Of a stretch of DNA of 64,000 nt, positions 9,427 through 17,916 are shown one piece after another. The first letter of the stretch is position 1. Every line of letters starts with the position of its first letter. Source of the stretch: Hymenobacter radiodurans (GTDB lineage: Bacteria > Bacteroidota > Bacteroidia > Cytophagales > Hymenobacteraceae). Below the pieces are notes generated by a model. It made no database searches, was not told where the DNA came from, and saw only the letters and a program-made list of their open reading frames with translations. Location: positions 806,001-870,000 of the forward strand of contig NZ_CP037922.1 of the NCBI RefSeq assembly GCF_004355185.1, read 5' to 3'. Position numbers and translations under genes: made by a program.

Positions 9427-11535
9427 ATGCCTAATACAACACCCAAAAAGAAAAAGCCCATGCTGCCGACGCCAACGCCGCGTCCGAGCATGCAGCTTTT
9501 GGTGCTGGGCGGGTTGGTACTGTTCATCTTCGCGATGTTCTACTTCAACCGCAGCAACTCTACGACCGACATTGATCAGCAGCGCTTCGAACAAATGCTG
9601 TTGGCTGGTGACGTACGCGACGTACTGCTCGTGAACGACCGGATGGTAGAGGTTACGCTGAAGCCTGAAGCCGCCAAGAGCGCGAAATACAATGATGAGC
9701 TGTCCCGTCGGGGCCCGCTCACCCTCGAGCAGGGTCCGCAGTTTGCTTTCCGAGTCGTGGACGGTAAAACCTTTAAAGAAGATCTTGATAAGATTCAGGC
9801 CGACTTGCCGCGTGAGCAGCGAGTAGGCTTGAAAATAGACCAGCGCCAAGATGGGTATGGCCTGCTCTCCAGCTGGGGCCTGATTATCCTGCTGATGGTT
9901 GGCTTCTGGTTCCTAATGCGCCGCATGAGCGGGGCTGGCGGACCTGGGGGGCAAATTTTCAACATCGGCAAGTCGCGCGCGGCTCTCTTTGAGGGTGGCG
10001 ACAAGGTGAAGATCACCTTTAAGGATGTAGCCGGTTTGGAAGAAGCCAAAGAAGAGGTAGAAGAAATCGTAGAGTTTCTCAAGAACCCGTCAAAGTTTAC
10101 CGTTCTGGGGGGCAAAATTCCGAAAGGCGCACTGCTCGTAGGTCCTCCCGGTACGGGTAAAACCCTGATGGCGAAAGCAGTGGCTGGTGAAGCTGATGTT
10201 CCGTTCTTCTCGCTCTCGGGCTCCGACTTCGTGGAAATGTTCGTGGGTGTAGGTGCTGCGCGGGTACGTGACTTGTTTAAGCAAGCCAAGGCCAAAGCGC
10301 CCTGTATCATCTTCATCGACGAGATTGACGCCATTGGCCGTAGCCGCAGCAGTGGCAAGATGCCCGGTGGTAACGATGAGCGCGAGAACACGCTGAACTC
10401 GTTGCTGGTAGAAATGGACGGTTTCGGAACCGATTCTGGCGTTATCATCCTAGCTGCCACTAACCGTCCTGATACGCTCGACTCTGCGTTGCTGCGTCCC
10501 GGTCGCTTCGACCGTCAGATCAGCATCGACAAGCCCGATATCAACGGCCGCACCCAGATTTTCCAGGTGCACTTGAAGCCGTTGACGCTGGGTCCTGATG
10601 TAGATGCTCGTAAGCTGGCTGCGCAAACGCCTGGTTTTGCTGGCGCTGAAATCGCCAACGTTTGTAATGAAGCCGCGCTTATTGCCGCTCGCCGCGACAA
10701 AAAGATGGTGACGATGCAAGATTTCACCGATGCCGTTGACCGGGTGATTGGTGGCTTGGAGAAGAAGAACAAGATCATTTCGCCCAATGAGAAGCGCATT
10801 GTCGCTTACCACGAGGCTGGCCACGCTATTGCCGGCTGGTTCCTGGAGCACGCCGATCCGTTGGTGAAAGTGAGTATCGTACCCCGTGGTGTGGCTGCCT
10901 TGGGTTATGCCCAATATCTGCCGCGCGAGCAATTCCTATACAACACGGAGCAGCTTACCGATGAGATGTGCATGGCCCTTGGCGGCCGCGCTGCCGAAGA
11001 CCTAGTTTTCGGTAAAATCTCGACGGGTGCCCTCAGTGACTTGGAGCGTATCACCAAGATGGCGTACAGCATCGTGACCATGTATGGCATGAATGAGAAG
11101 CTGGGCAACATTTCCTTCTATGATTCTAAGGGACAGAATGAGTATGGTTTCAGCAAGCCGTATTCGGAAGCCACTTCTCAGATGATCGACGAGGAAGTAC
11201 GCACGATCATCTCCGATGCCTATGAGCGTACGAAAGCCTTGCTCACCGACCGTCGGCATGAGTTGGAAATTGTAGCGAAAGAGCTGCTGGAGAAGGAAGT
11301 GTTGCTGCAAGACGACTTAGAGCATTTGGTAGGCAAGCGTCCTTACGATACCCAGACCAGCTACCAAGCGCACATGGCCGGCACCGACCGCAGCGAAACC
11401 CTGAGTGAGCGGAAGAATGAGCACCCCATTCCCCTCAGCGACGACCTGCCCGAAAGCAACCTCCCTGGCTTGGACTATGGCCCTGACAACAACCCTGAAG
11501 GTCGTCAGGATACGCCTGTAGGAACAACTTTATAA
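9427..11535 (+). CDS. ftsH: ATP-dependent zinc metalloprotease FtsH
   Basis: A 702-residue membrane-bound AAA+ protease that removes misfolded or regulatory membrane proteins. Two membrane segments are near residues 24-41 and 142-160. The AAA module has Walker A GPPGTGKT at about 239-246, Walker [12 protein letters not shown] with Asp298/Glu299, and the second region of homology around [20 protein letters not shown]. The zinc site is HEAGH at about 462-466. Two intact GGGGGGC words lie in this gene (9946 and 10107) and encode the GGQ and GGK of conserved positions, which shows that six Gs is the correct count there. A stereotyped terminator follows at once. Confidence 0.97.
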   Translation: MPNTTPKKKKPMLPTPTPRPSMQLLVLGGLVLFIFAMFYFNRSNSTTDIDQQRFEQMLLAGDVRDVLLVNDRMVEVTLKPEAAKSAKYNDELSRRGPLTLEQGPQFAFRVVDGKTFKEDLDKIQADLPREQRVGLKIDQRQDGYGLLSSWGLIILLMVGFWFLMRRMSGAGGPGGQIFNIGKSRAALFEGGDKVKITFKDVAGLEEAKEEVEEIVEFLKNPSKFTVLGGKIPKGALLVGPPGTGKTLMAKAVAGEADVPFFSLSGSDFVEMFVGVGAARVRDLFKQAKAKAPCIIFIDEIDAIGRSRSSGKMPGGNDERENTLNSLLVEMDGFGTDSGVIILAATNRPDTLDSALLRPGRFDRQISIDKPDINGRTQIFQVHLKPLTLGPDVDARKLAAQTPGFAGAEIANVCNEAALIAARRDKKMVTMQDFTDAVDRVIGGLEKKNKIISPNEKRIVAYHEAGHAIAGWFLEHADPLVKVSIVPRGVAALGYAQYLPREQFLYNTEQLTDEMCMALGGRAAEDLVFGKISTGALSDLERITKMAYSIVTMYGMNEKLGNISFYDSKGQNEYGFSKPYSEATSQMIDEEVRTIISDAYERTKALLTDRRHELEIVAKELLEKEVLLQDDLEHLVGKRPYDTQTSYQAHMAGTDRSETLSERKNEHPIPLSDDLPESNLPGLDYGPDNNPEGRQDTPVGTTL

Positions 11536-11544
11536 TATTGGCAG

Positions 11545-11586
11545 ACAAAAAAAGCCCCCCAGAAATGTATCTGGGGGCTTTTTTGT
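11545..11586. terminator. Bidirectional terminator, GCCCCCAG family, unequal arms (6C:5G)
   Basis: ACA7 GCCCCCC AGA, a short loop, then TCTGGGGGC T6 GT. It serves both ftsH (plus) and the converging gene at 11599-12684 (minus). The left arm has six C and the right arm five G, so one base bulges or one count is wrong. Confidence 0.88.
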
Positions 11587-11598
11587 ATATGCTCCTGA

Positions 11599-12684
11599 TT
11601 ACTCTAGTCCTTTAACATTCGTGTACTTCTGGCCATTTCTAATTCCCGCACGCACGATACTGCGCTCAAAGTCTTTGGAGTTGTTCAGCGTTTTATAAAA
11701 TTCATCCAGATACCTGACAGCAAAGGCTTTCTCGTCATTATCCAGATAAGGACATAATAGATACACATTATAGATGGCTGGTCGGCGGGAGTTGAAAAGC
11801 TTAATGACTTCGGCATACGTTTCCGGTGGGAAGTCGTAACCCCGAAAAAGCCGCTGGCGCACCGACGTGATACCAAGCTGTGCAGGTGGCTCGGCATAGG
11901 GCGCCATTACTATGCCGCTATAATCAAAATCATACGCCACTGGGACGGGTTTTGCTTGCTGATTTATGCTCAGCATTCGGATGTTGTGCCGATAAGGAAC
12001 TGACCAGTCCGTGTTCCCTATCATGTACTGAAAGAGCGCAAGCGTAGCCATGTCCTTCTGATTCATGTGCTCCATGCCGATAAAAAACTGCTTTGGAACT
12101 AGCGTCGCATCGTTGCGCGCGGCCATGGCTTTTGCCTCTTCCAGAAAGAAAGCGTAATAGACGTCGGCTCGGCCTTTACGGGCGTTATCTTGGTAGGTAA
12201 TGCGGCAAAGCCTTACCCGAAAGCTCTTGTCGGTCAGGAGATTATAAACCTTATACACCAGGTATTCTCGCAGGGTGTAAGTGTCGCTCAGGCAATGGGT
12301 GATGAGTTTCAACTCTTTAACTTCTCCAAAAGGCGAACCCAAGATGTCCGGCGGAAAGCTTACCAGCAAGGGCGGAAACCCACATACTGTAGGGTCTTTA
12401 CGCCGGTTTCCACGCACCTTTACCTGCACAGCCACCGTTTTGAGGGCAGCAGCCGTATCCCGATACGTAAGTAGCGCCGGATGGAAGCCAGGAGTAGCCC
12501 CACGGTCCTTCAAAACGCTCTGCAGCGGTAGCGCAAGCGTAAGTTCTACTACTTCGTTCCTGGCAAAGAAGGGGTTTTCGCTGGTGCTGACAGATACTTT
12601 TTCCTGCTTACCGGCCGGAGTAATTTGGGGCTGGTAAGTAAGCAGGCTTAGGCTTGCCAAAACCGATAAAATCCTGACTATCAC
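11599..12684 (-). CDS. Exported protein of unknown function, CotH/kinase-fold-like
   Basis: A 361-residue protein with a hydrophobic N-terminus (MIVRILSVLASLSLLTYQP) that should direct export. The body resembles Bacteroidota proteins loosely related to CotH spore-coat kinases: a VQVKVRGNRRKDPT segment, LREYLVYKVYNLLTD, then GNTDWSVPYRHNIRML and PVAYDFDYSGIV, where the DFD could sit in the position of a kinase metal-binding motif. I do not recognise it as a named protein, and the kinase comparison is inference from pattern only. It converges on ftsH through a shared terminator, and is followed upstream by an alkaline-phosphatase-fold protein. Confidence 0.7.
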   Translation of the reverse strand: MIVRILSVLASLSLLTYQPQITPAGKQEKVSVSTSENPFFARNEVVELTLALPLQSVLKDRGATPGFHPALLTYRDTAAALKTVAVQVKVRGNRRKDPTVCGFPPLLVSFPPDILGSPFGEVKELKLITHCLSDTYTLREYLVYKVYNLLTDKSFRVRLCRITYQDNARKGRADVYYAFFLEEAKAMAARNDATLVPKQFFIGMEHMNQKDMATLALFQYMIGNTDWSVPYRHNIRMLSINQQAKPVPVAYDFDYSGIVMAPYAEPPAQLGITSVRQRLFRGYDFPPETYAEVIKLFNSRRPAIYNVYLLCPYLDNDEKAFAVRYLDEFYKTLNNSKDFERSIVRAGIRNGQKYTNVKGLE

Positions 12685-12794
12685 AGCGAAATGCCATATT
12701 ATAGCAAAGAAGGTGAATGCACTGCCTGACTAAGTGGCTACCAGTTGCGTACAAGCTGCTTACTGCGTCAGAGTACTCTGAATATAGCTGATTA

Positions 12795-13778
12795 TCAGCG
12801 CTTAAACAAGCTTTCGATTACCTTTCCCTGACTTTGCTCCAGCGGAAAACCCAGCAGAAAGGCTACCGTAGAAGGCACGTCGGGCTGGGTATATTTTTCG
12901 GTAAGCGTGCGCCCCCTTTTAAAGTCCGGTCCAAGAGCTAGCAGGCTAATATGTCGGCACCCTTCACAATCGTCCCCATGGTCCACGAACCCTCCATCGA
13001 TACCATCGAGGTGTCGGCCGTGGTCATTGGTGATAAGTAAAGTAGTCGTGTTTCTGTAGGTTTTATTCTTTTGCAGAAAGTCGTAAAGCTCGCCTACGTA
13101 TTTATCGTCGCGCGCTATGCCACGGAGGTAATTTTCCCAATTGGCGGCGTGCGCGTAGCCATCGGGTTCCATAAAGTTGATGAGTACCAGATTGGGCTTG
13201 TGCTGGGTCAGAATGCGCTTAGCGGCTACCAGTGTCAACGAATCGGCGCGGTAGCCACTGCCGGGGCCACTTATGCCGCAGTCGACGGAGGGTTGAAACT
13301 GATCTTTCCATTCCGGGTTTAGGGTATTAGCCAGAATGTGCAGCTTGTCTTTACTGGTAATGAGCCAAGCCGCCGTGGCGGGCTTGCCCGTAGCTTTGCG
13401 CCAAATCTGAAATATGGATGGCTGTTGCGGAAACTCAACGTCAAAGTTGTCGATGGGCTGATTGATGCCTGTAGTTAGAGCGGTGTGGCCAGAATTGGTG
13501 TAGGTAAAAGCGTTGTTATAAAAGTTAGAAAAAAAGACGCCCCGGGGCTTCAGCCGCGTAGCCATCTGAGGAATAATGCCGGGAGTGGCGCCCCAGGTTT
13601 CGGAATACCGAGGACCATCAATGACTACGATAATCACGTTTTTGGTGCGCAGACCTTTCTTTGCGGGCGGGGGGGCAAATGAGAAGAGGAGCAACAGCCA
13701 AAGGAAAATAGCATACCGCCACCAGCTGCTGCCAAGTGCTAAAGGGCTTCGTCGTGCACGATTGATAAAGAAAGCCAT
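12795..13778 (-). CDS. Alkaline-phosphatase-superfamily hydrolase (sulfatase/phosphodiesterase type), membrane-anchored
   Basis: A 327-residue protein with one N-terminal membrane segment (YAIFLWLLLLFSFAP). The start of the catalytic fold is VIIVVIDGPRYSETWG with the metal-binding Asp, followed by AFTYTNSGHTALTTG, where the threonine/serine region should hold the nucleophile. Further metal ligands are probably in NFMEPDGYAHAANW and LLITNDHGRHLDG. The protein should therefore hydrolyse a phosphate or sulfate ester outside the cytoplasm; the substrate is not evident. It is close to the CotH-like gene on the same strand (110 bases) and may be cotranscribed with it. Confidence 0.8.
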   Translation of the reverse strand: MAFFINRARRSPLALGSSWWRYAIFLWLLLLFSFAPPPAKKGLRTKNVIIVVIDGPRYSETWGATPGIIPQMATRLKPRGVFFSNFYNNAFTYTNSGHTALTTGINQPIDNFDVEFPQQPSIFQIWRKATGKPATAAWLITSKDKLHILANTLNPEWKDQFQPSVDCGISGPGSGYRADSLTLVAAKRILTQHKPNLVLINFMEPDGYAHAANWENYLRGIARDDKYVGELYDFLQKNKTYRNTTTLLITNDHGRHLDGIDGGFVDHGDDCEGCRHISLLALGPDFKRGRTLTEKYTQPDVPSTVAFLLGFPLEQSQGKVIESLFKR

Positions 13779-13923
13779 GGCGTTTGCCTGAATAAAGAGC
13801 GTTTTTGCTTTCGATAATCTGGGGTAAGAAATTGAGGATAGATGCTATATAACTGGTAATCAATATATAAAATAATCGCCACTTGTCCAATAGAGAATAA
13901 GGCGTTGCTTGGTTTGACTCTGC

Positions 13924-13931
13924 TACCTTTG
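13924..13931 (+). promoter_or_regulatory. Bacteroidota -7 element TACCTTTG before lutC
   Basis: Matches the TAnnTTTG consensus and lies only 6 bases before the lutC ATG at 13938. If used, transcription would start at or very near the start codon, giving a leaderless or near-leaderless message. A TTG about 16 bases upstream could be the -33 element. Confidence 0.5.
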
Positions 13932-13937
13932 CCTATC

Positions 13938-14591
13938 ATGTCTGATACCTCCCGCGACCGTATGCTGCGCCGCATCCGTGAGGCGCTGCTGCAACCGGCG
14001 CCCCAGCCGGCTGCCCCCGATTTTTCCGCCTCGCTGCACCCTCCTCTGACCGATGATCTGGCTATCCACTTTGCCCAGAGCTTCGCGCGGGTCGGGGGGG
14101 CTTTTTACTACTGCGAGTCAGAAGAGCACTTCTTCGACCAGCTTTTCGTCTACAAAAAAGACAAGCAGCTGGATAACCTCTTTGTGTGGGAGCCGGAGCT
14201 GAAAAAGATGCTGCACGAAGGCGGCGTGGCCTTTAGCGGCGACGAAGCCAACTTTATTAAAAAAGCCGATGCCGGCCTTACTACCTGCGAAGCGCTGGTG
14301 GCCCGAACGGGCAGCATCCTGGTAAGCGCCGCTTCGGCCGCTGGTCGCCGCCTGAGCATTTATCCCGATCAGCATTTGGTGCTAGCCCGCACCTCTCAAA
14401 TTGTGCCCGACATCGGCGATGCGCTAGGAGTTGTAACGGCCCGCTACGGCGACCGGCTGCCGTCCATGATTTCGCTGACTACGGGTCCCAGCCGCACGGC
14501 TGATATCGAAAAAACGTTGGTGCTCGGAGCGCATGGTCCGCGTAGCCTCGTGTTGTTTTTGTTGGATGACGCGCCCCTTGCAACTACCTGA
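13938..14591 (+). CDS. lutC: LUD-domain protein, LutC/YkgG type
   Basis: A 217-residue LUD-domain protein related to LutC, which with LutA and LutB oxidises L-lactate. The N-terminal MSDTSRDRMLRRIREAL is typical. The core has ALVARTGSILVSA and later GPSRTADIEKTLVLGAHGPR, which are hallmarks of the family. I start it at the ATG at 13938 rather than 13905 because the upstream bases carry the -7 element. No lutA or lutB gene is in the window, so here it stands apart from the usual operon. Its last 26 bases overlap the start of the LpxH-like gene. Confidence 0.85.
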   Translation: MSDTSRDRMLRRIREALLQPAPQPAAPDFSASLHPPLTDDLAIHFAQSFARVGGAFYYCESEEHFFDQLFVYKKDKQLDNLFVWEPELKKMLHEGGVAFSGDEANFIKKADAGLTTCEALVARTGSILVSAASAAGRRLSIYPDQHLVLARTSQIVPDIGDALGVVTARYGDRLPSMISLTTGPSRTADIEKTLVLGAHGPRSLVLFLLDDAPLATT

Positions 14592-15348
14592 TCTAGCGCT
14601 GCCGCCCGGCCGCAAGGTGTATTTCGCCTCCGACTTTCATCTCGGTGCCCCCGACGCCGCCAGTTCTGCCGCGCGCGAGCGCCGCATTGTGCGCTGGCTC
14701 GACACGGCGGCCCAGGATGCAGGCGCTATTTATCTGCTGGGGGACATTTTCGACTTTTGGTTTGAGTACCGTCATGCTGTGCCTCGCGGCTTTATTCGTT
14801 TGCAAGGCAAACTGGCCGAGCTCACCGATGCGGGCCTGCCTGTTACCTTTTTCACTGGCAACCATGATATGTGGATGTTCGACTACTTTACCAAAGAGCT
14901 GAATATTCCCATTTTGCGCCACCCCGTAAGCCAGCGCATCGGCAATCAGCTGTTCCATATTGGGCACGGCGACGGGTTGGGCCCCAAAGACCACACGTAT
15001 AAAGTACTCAAACGCGTATTTGCCAGCCCCGTGTCGCAGTGGTTGTTTGCGCGTTTGCACCCAAACTTCGGCATTGGATTAGCCAACAAATGGAGCCGTC
15101 GTAGCCGAATTCAGAACGCGGCCGCCGATGAAAAGTATTTTGGCGAAGACGAGTGGCTGCTCGTTTACTGCCGCGAGCTCGAGCAGCATTACCACCACGA
15201 TTACTACGTTTTTGGCCACCGCCACTTGCCGCTCGATGTGCCCGTAGCGCCCGGCAGCCGTTATCTTAACTTAGGCGAGTGGGTCAATTATTGCTCCTAT
15301 GCCGTGTATGACGGACACGATCTGGCTTTACAACATTTTGAGCAGTAG
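14566..15348 (+). CDS. UDP-2,3-diacylglucosamine diphosphatase, LpxH-like metallophosphoesterase
   Basis: A 260-residue calcineurin-like phosphoesterase. Metal-binding motifs are in order: FASDFHLG, LLGDIFDFWFE, FFTGNHDMW, IGHGDGLG and VFGHRHLPLD. This set, especially the DIFDFWFE and GNHD spacing, fits the LpxH/YbbF-type enzymes of Bacteroidota that split UDP-diacylglucosamine to lipid X in lipid A synthesis. The ATG at 14566 (MTRPLQLPD) gives the normal N-terminus and overlaps lutC by 26 bases, which implies translational coupling. LpxH versus a general phosphoesterase is likely but not proven. Confidence 0.85.
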   Translation: MTRPLQLPDLALPPGRKVYFASDFHLGAPDAASSAARERRIVRWLDTAAQDAGAIYLLGDIFDFWFEYRHAVPRGFIRLQGKLAELTDAGLPVTFFTGNHDMWMFDYFTKELNIPILRHPVSQRIGNQLFHIGHGDGLGPKDHTYKVLKRVFASPVSQWLFARLHPNFGIGLANKWSRRSRIQNAAADEKYFGEDEWLLVYCRELEQHYHHDYYVFGHRHLPLDVPVAPGSRYLNLGEWVNYCSYAVYDGHDLALQHFEQ

Positions 15349-15381
15349 ACGCTTACTGGGGGGGGATTTGCGGCTTTGCTC

Positions 15382-16268
15382 ATGCTGCTACTATTGTCAG
15401 CTGGCTTCCTGCAAGCGCAGACTACCGCGCCTCGAGCGGGCTCCGTCGTGCCGCCTTCCCGCATTGCGCCTGATTCAGTGAATAAAGGCAAAATTGCCCC
15501 CCAGAGCGCCGTTACATCAGCTACCAATGGCTGGACGCTGGTTCGCACCATTAGTCTGCGCCAGCCCGGCGCGGCTTCCCTTGATCGGCGCGGCAACCTG
15601 TATGTAGCCGACGCCCAAGATAATATCCACCAGTACGGCCCCGACGGCCAGCCGCTCAACGTGTATTCGCCGCCTTTGCCGGGCCACACCGCCCAGCTCG
15701 AAGCGTGGAACGTGTCCAAGATTATGGCCTTTTATGACGACCGTCAAGAAATTCGCCTGCTTGATCGGTTTTTGGCCCCCATCACCCAAATTCGCCTCGG
15801 CGACTATTTCGACGGCCTCGTTCGGGTTGCTACTCTAGCCCCGACGATAAGCTGTGGCTGCTCAACGAAAGCGACCTAACCCTGCGCCAGTTTGACCCCA
15901 CGGTCCAGCGTTTTGGACAAAGCACGCCCCTGGATCTGATCATTGGCCGGAGCAAACCGGACTTTCGTTTCCTGCGGCAGTATCAGAATAATTTGTACCT
16001 CGTGGACCGCACCAGTGGCATCTTTGTGTTTGATAACCTGGGCAATTACCGCAAAAAGCTGCCTTTCACTGGCCTGAGCACCGTAGGCTTTCGCGGTGAT
16101 GAGCTATACTATCTGGTTGATGGAGTACTGCATCTCTTTCAACTCTATACCCTCGCCGAACGCACTCAGCCACTTCCAAAAGTAGAAGGCACCATGAACC
16201 AGGTATTGCTGGGAGAGCAATTCGCGTATCTGCTGACGCCTACGTCAGTGTTGGTTTACAAGCTCTGA
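15382..16268 (+). CDS. Exported beta-propeller-like hypothetical protein (frameshifted as sequenced)
   Basis: About 295 residues once repaired. It begins with a signal peptide (MLLLLSAGFLQAQ); an in-frame TTG lies two codons earlier. The body has repeated short beta motifs such as LDRRGNLYVADAQDNIHQYG and LYLVDRTSGIFVFDNLG, as in NHL-type propellers. The frame breaks near 15820: adding one G to the GGG at about 15816-15818 joins DGLVR to GCYSSPDDKLWLLNES and restores one protein to the stop at 16268. An eight-base G run lies just upstream of the start (15358-15365). It follows the LpxH-like gene by about 30 bases and is probably in the same operon. Confidence 0.7.
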
Positions 16269-16385
16269 TCGATTTTAAGCAGGGGTAGAGACGCGGTACT
16301 TTGCATCTCAATTGTCGCGGTCGTTACTTGGATTAATGGCGCGGTTCCCATTGTTTGATAATTAGACGGAAATACGTGTCTATTC

Positions 16386-16418
16386 AACCTTTCTGCTTTC
16401 GTGCCGAAAGGTTTTTTT
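16386..16418 (+). terminator. Hairpin terminator after the lutC-LpxH-like-propeller operon
   Basis: AACCTTTC and GAAAGGTT arms with a 12-base loop followed by a run of seven T. It lies about 120 bases after the propeller stop codon and 140 bases before the dehydrogenase start. Confidence 0.75.
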
Positions 16419-16560
16419 GGGTCGATGTGCTAGTCTCTCTGCTAACCCTCAGACCTGACTAGAGCAACCTGAGCCGGAATCTGCCCGTTAAGCTTTCTAC
16501 TACATAGGCGCTTCGTAGCGCTTGCTGACCTCCTTATTTTTCCAACCCAACCCTATCACT

Positions 16561-17720
16561 ATGAAAGCACTCGTGTTTCACGGGATGAAAGATGTTCGCG
16601 TTGACAACGTGGATGATCCCAAAATTGAAGAAGCTCGCGACGCCATTATCCGCGTGACCAGCACTGCTATTTGCGGCTCCGATCTTCACATTTATAACGG
16701 CGGCATTCCGCAGCCCCGTCCCATGGTGCTCGGCCATGAGTTTATGGGTATTGTGGAGGAAGTAGGCAAAGGCGTCGGCAACCTGAAGCGCGGCGACCGG
16801 GTAGTAGTGCCCTTCCCAATTGCGTGCGGTACCTGCTTCTTCTGTAATCACGAGTTGCCCGGCCACTGCGAAAACTCAAATCCTGATCATTATGGTCCCG
16901 AAGGTGGCGTAATGACTCAAAAAGGCGGTGCTCTATTCGGCTATACGGACATATACGGCGGCTACAACGGCGGACAGGCCGAGTACGTGCGCGTTCCCTA
17001 CGCCGACTACAGCCCCGCGTAATTCCGGATAGCCTCACCGATGAGCAGGCCTTATTCCTAACGGATATTTTCCCCACAGGCTACTCTGCCATCGATTGGG
17101 GCGAAGTAAAAGGTGGCGAGTTCGTTGTAATTTTTGGGGCCGGCCCGGTCGGAATTATGGCTGCCAAATCAGCCTGGCTGCGCGGCGCAGCACGGGTGCT
17201 GATTGTCGACCCGCTGGAATATCGCCTAGATAAAGCCCAGCAAACGGCCCACTGTGAAGCCCTCCTGTGGCACGATCACAAGCAGGTAGTAGAAGTAATC
17301 CGGGACCTGACCGGCGGCCGGGGTGCTGATGTTTGTGTGGAGGCCGTCGGCTTTGAGCCAGTGCGCAGCCTCGCAGACCGTGCTAAGGCAGTTATCAACT
17401 TTGAGAAAGGCTCGATGAAGGTGCTGGAAGCTTGCATGAGCGCGGTGCGTCGGGGTGGTATTGTATCAGTGGTAGGCGTGTATGGTTCGCCCTACGACAA
17501 TTTTCCCTTGCATCAGTTCTTCGATAAAGGCATCACCCTGCGTGGGGGACAGGCACCTGCTCAAAAGCACATAGATAAGCTACTTAAATATGTGGTCGAC
17601 GGCAAGGTAAAGCTTGATGATATCATTACGCACACTTTGCCTTTGAGCCAAGCGGCACACGGCTACGATATCTTCCGCAACAAGAAAGACAACTGCGTAA
17701 AGGTGGTTCTCAAGCCATAG
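16561..17720 (+). CDS. Zinc-dependent alcohol dehydrogenase, MDR family (frameshifted as sequenced)
   Basis: About 386 residues when repaired. The catalytic zinc ligands are in TAICGSDLHIYNGG and LGHEFMG, and the structural zinc site is the cysteine cluster ACGTCFFCNHELPGHC. The NAD(P)-binding Rossmann motif is FGAGPVGIM. The set resembles the glutathione-independent formaldehyde dehydrogenase-like branch of the family. The frame breaks at 17017: CCCC in AGCCCCGCG stops the protein at RVPYADYSPA, whereas five C give SPRVIPDSLTDEQ and run straight into the second half. I take the ATG at 16561 as start. It is flanked by terminators on both sides, so it is monocistronic. Confidence 0.85.
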
Positions 17721-17741
17721 TTGCGTAATTATTCGTCTAAG

Positions 17742-17779
17742 AAAAGAAGCGCCCATCAGCAATGATGGGCGCTTCTTTT
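17742..17779. terminator. Bidirectional-looking hairpin terminator after the alcohol dehydrogenase
   Basis: AAAAGAAGCGCCCATCA and its exact complement around a 4-base loop, ending in TTTT. A different core from the GCCCCCAG family. Confidence 0.85.
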
Positions 17780-17916
17780 ATGCGCTTGGAAAGATGAAAA
17801 AGCCCCCCTTAACGCAAAAGTTGAACACGAAGGAGTCGGCAGGATTCTACTTATATTGGGTCACGAACATTAACCTAAATCGGGCCGCGCCCGCTGCTAC
17901 TCTATACGTTCGGTGC

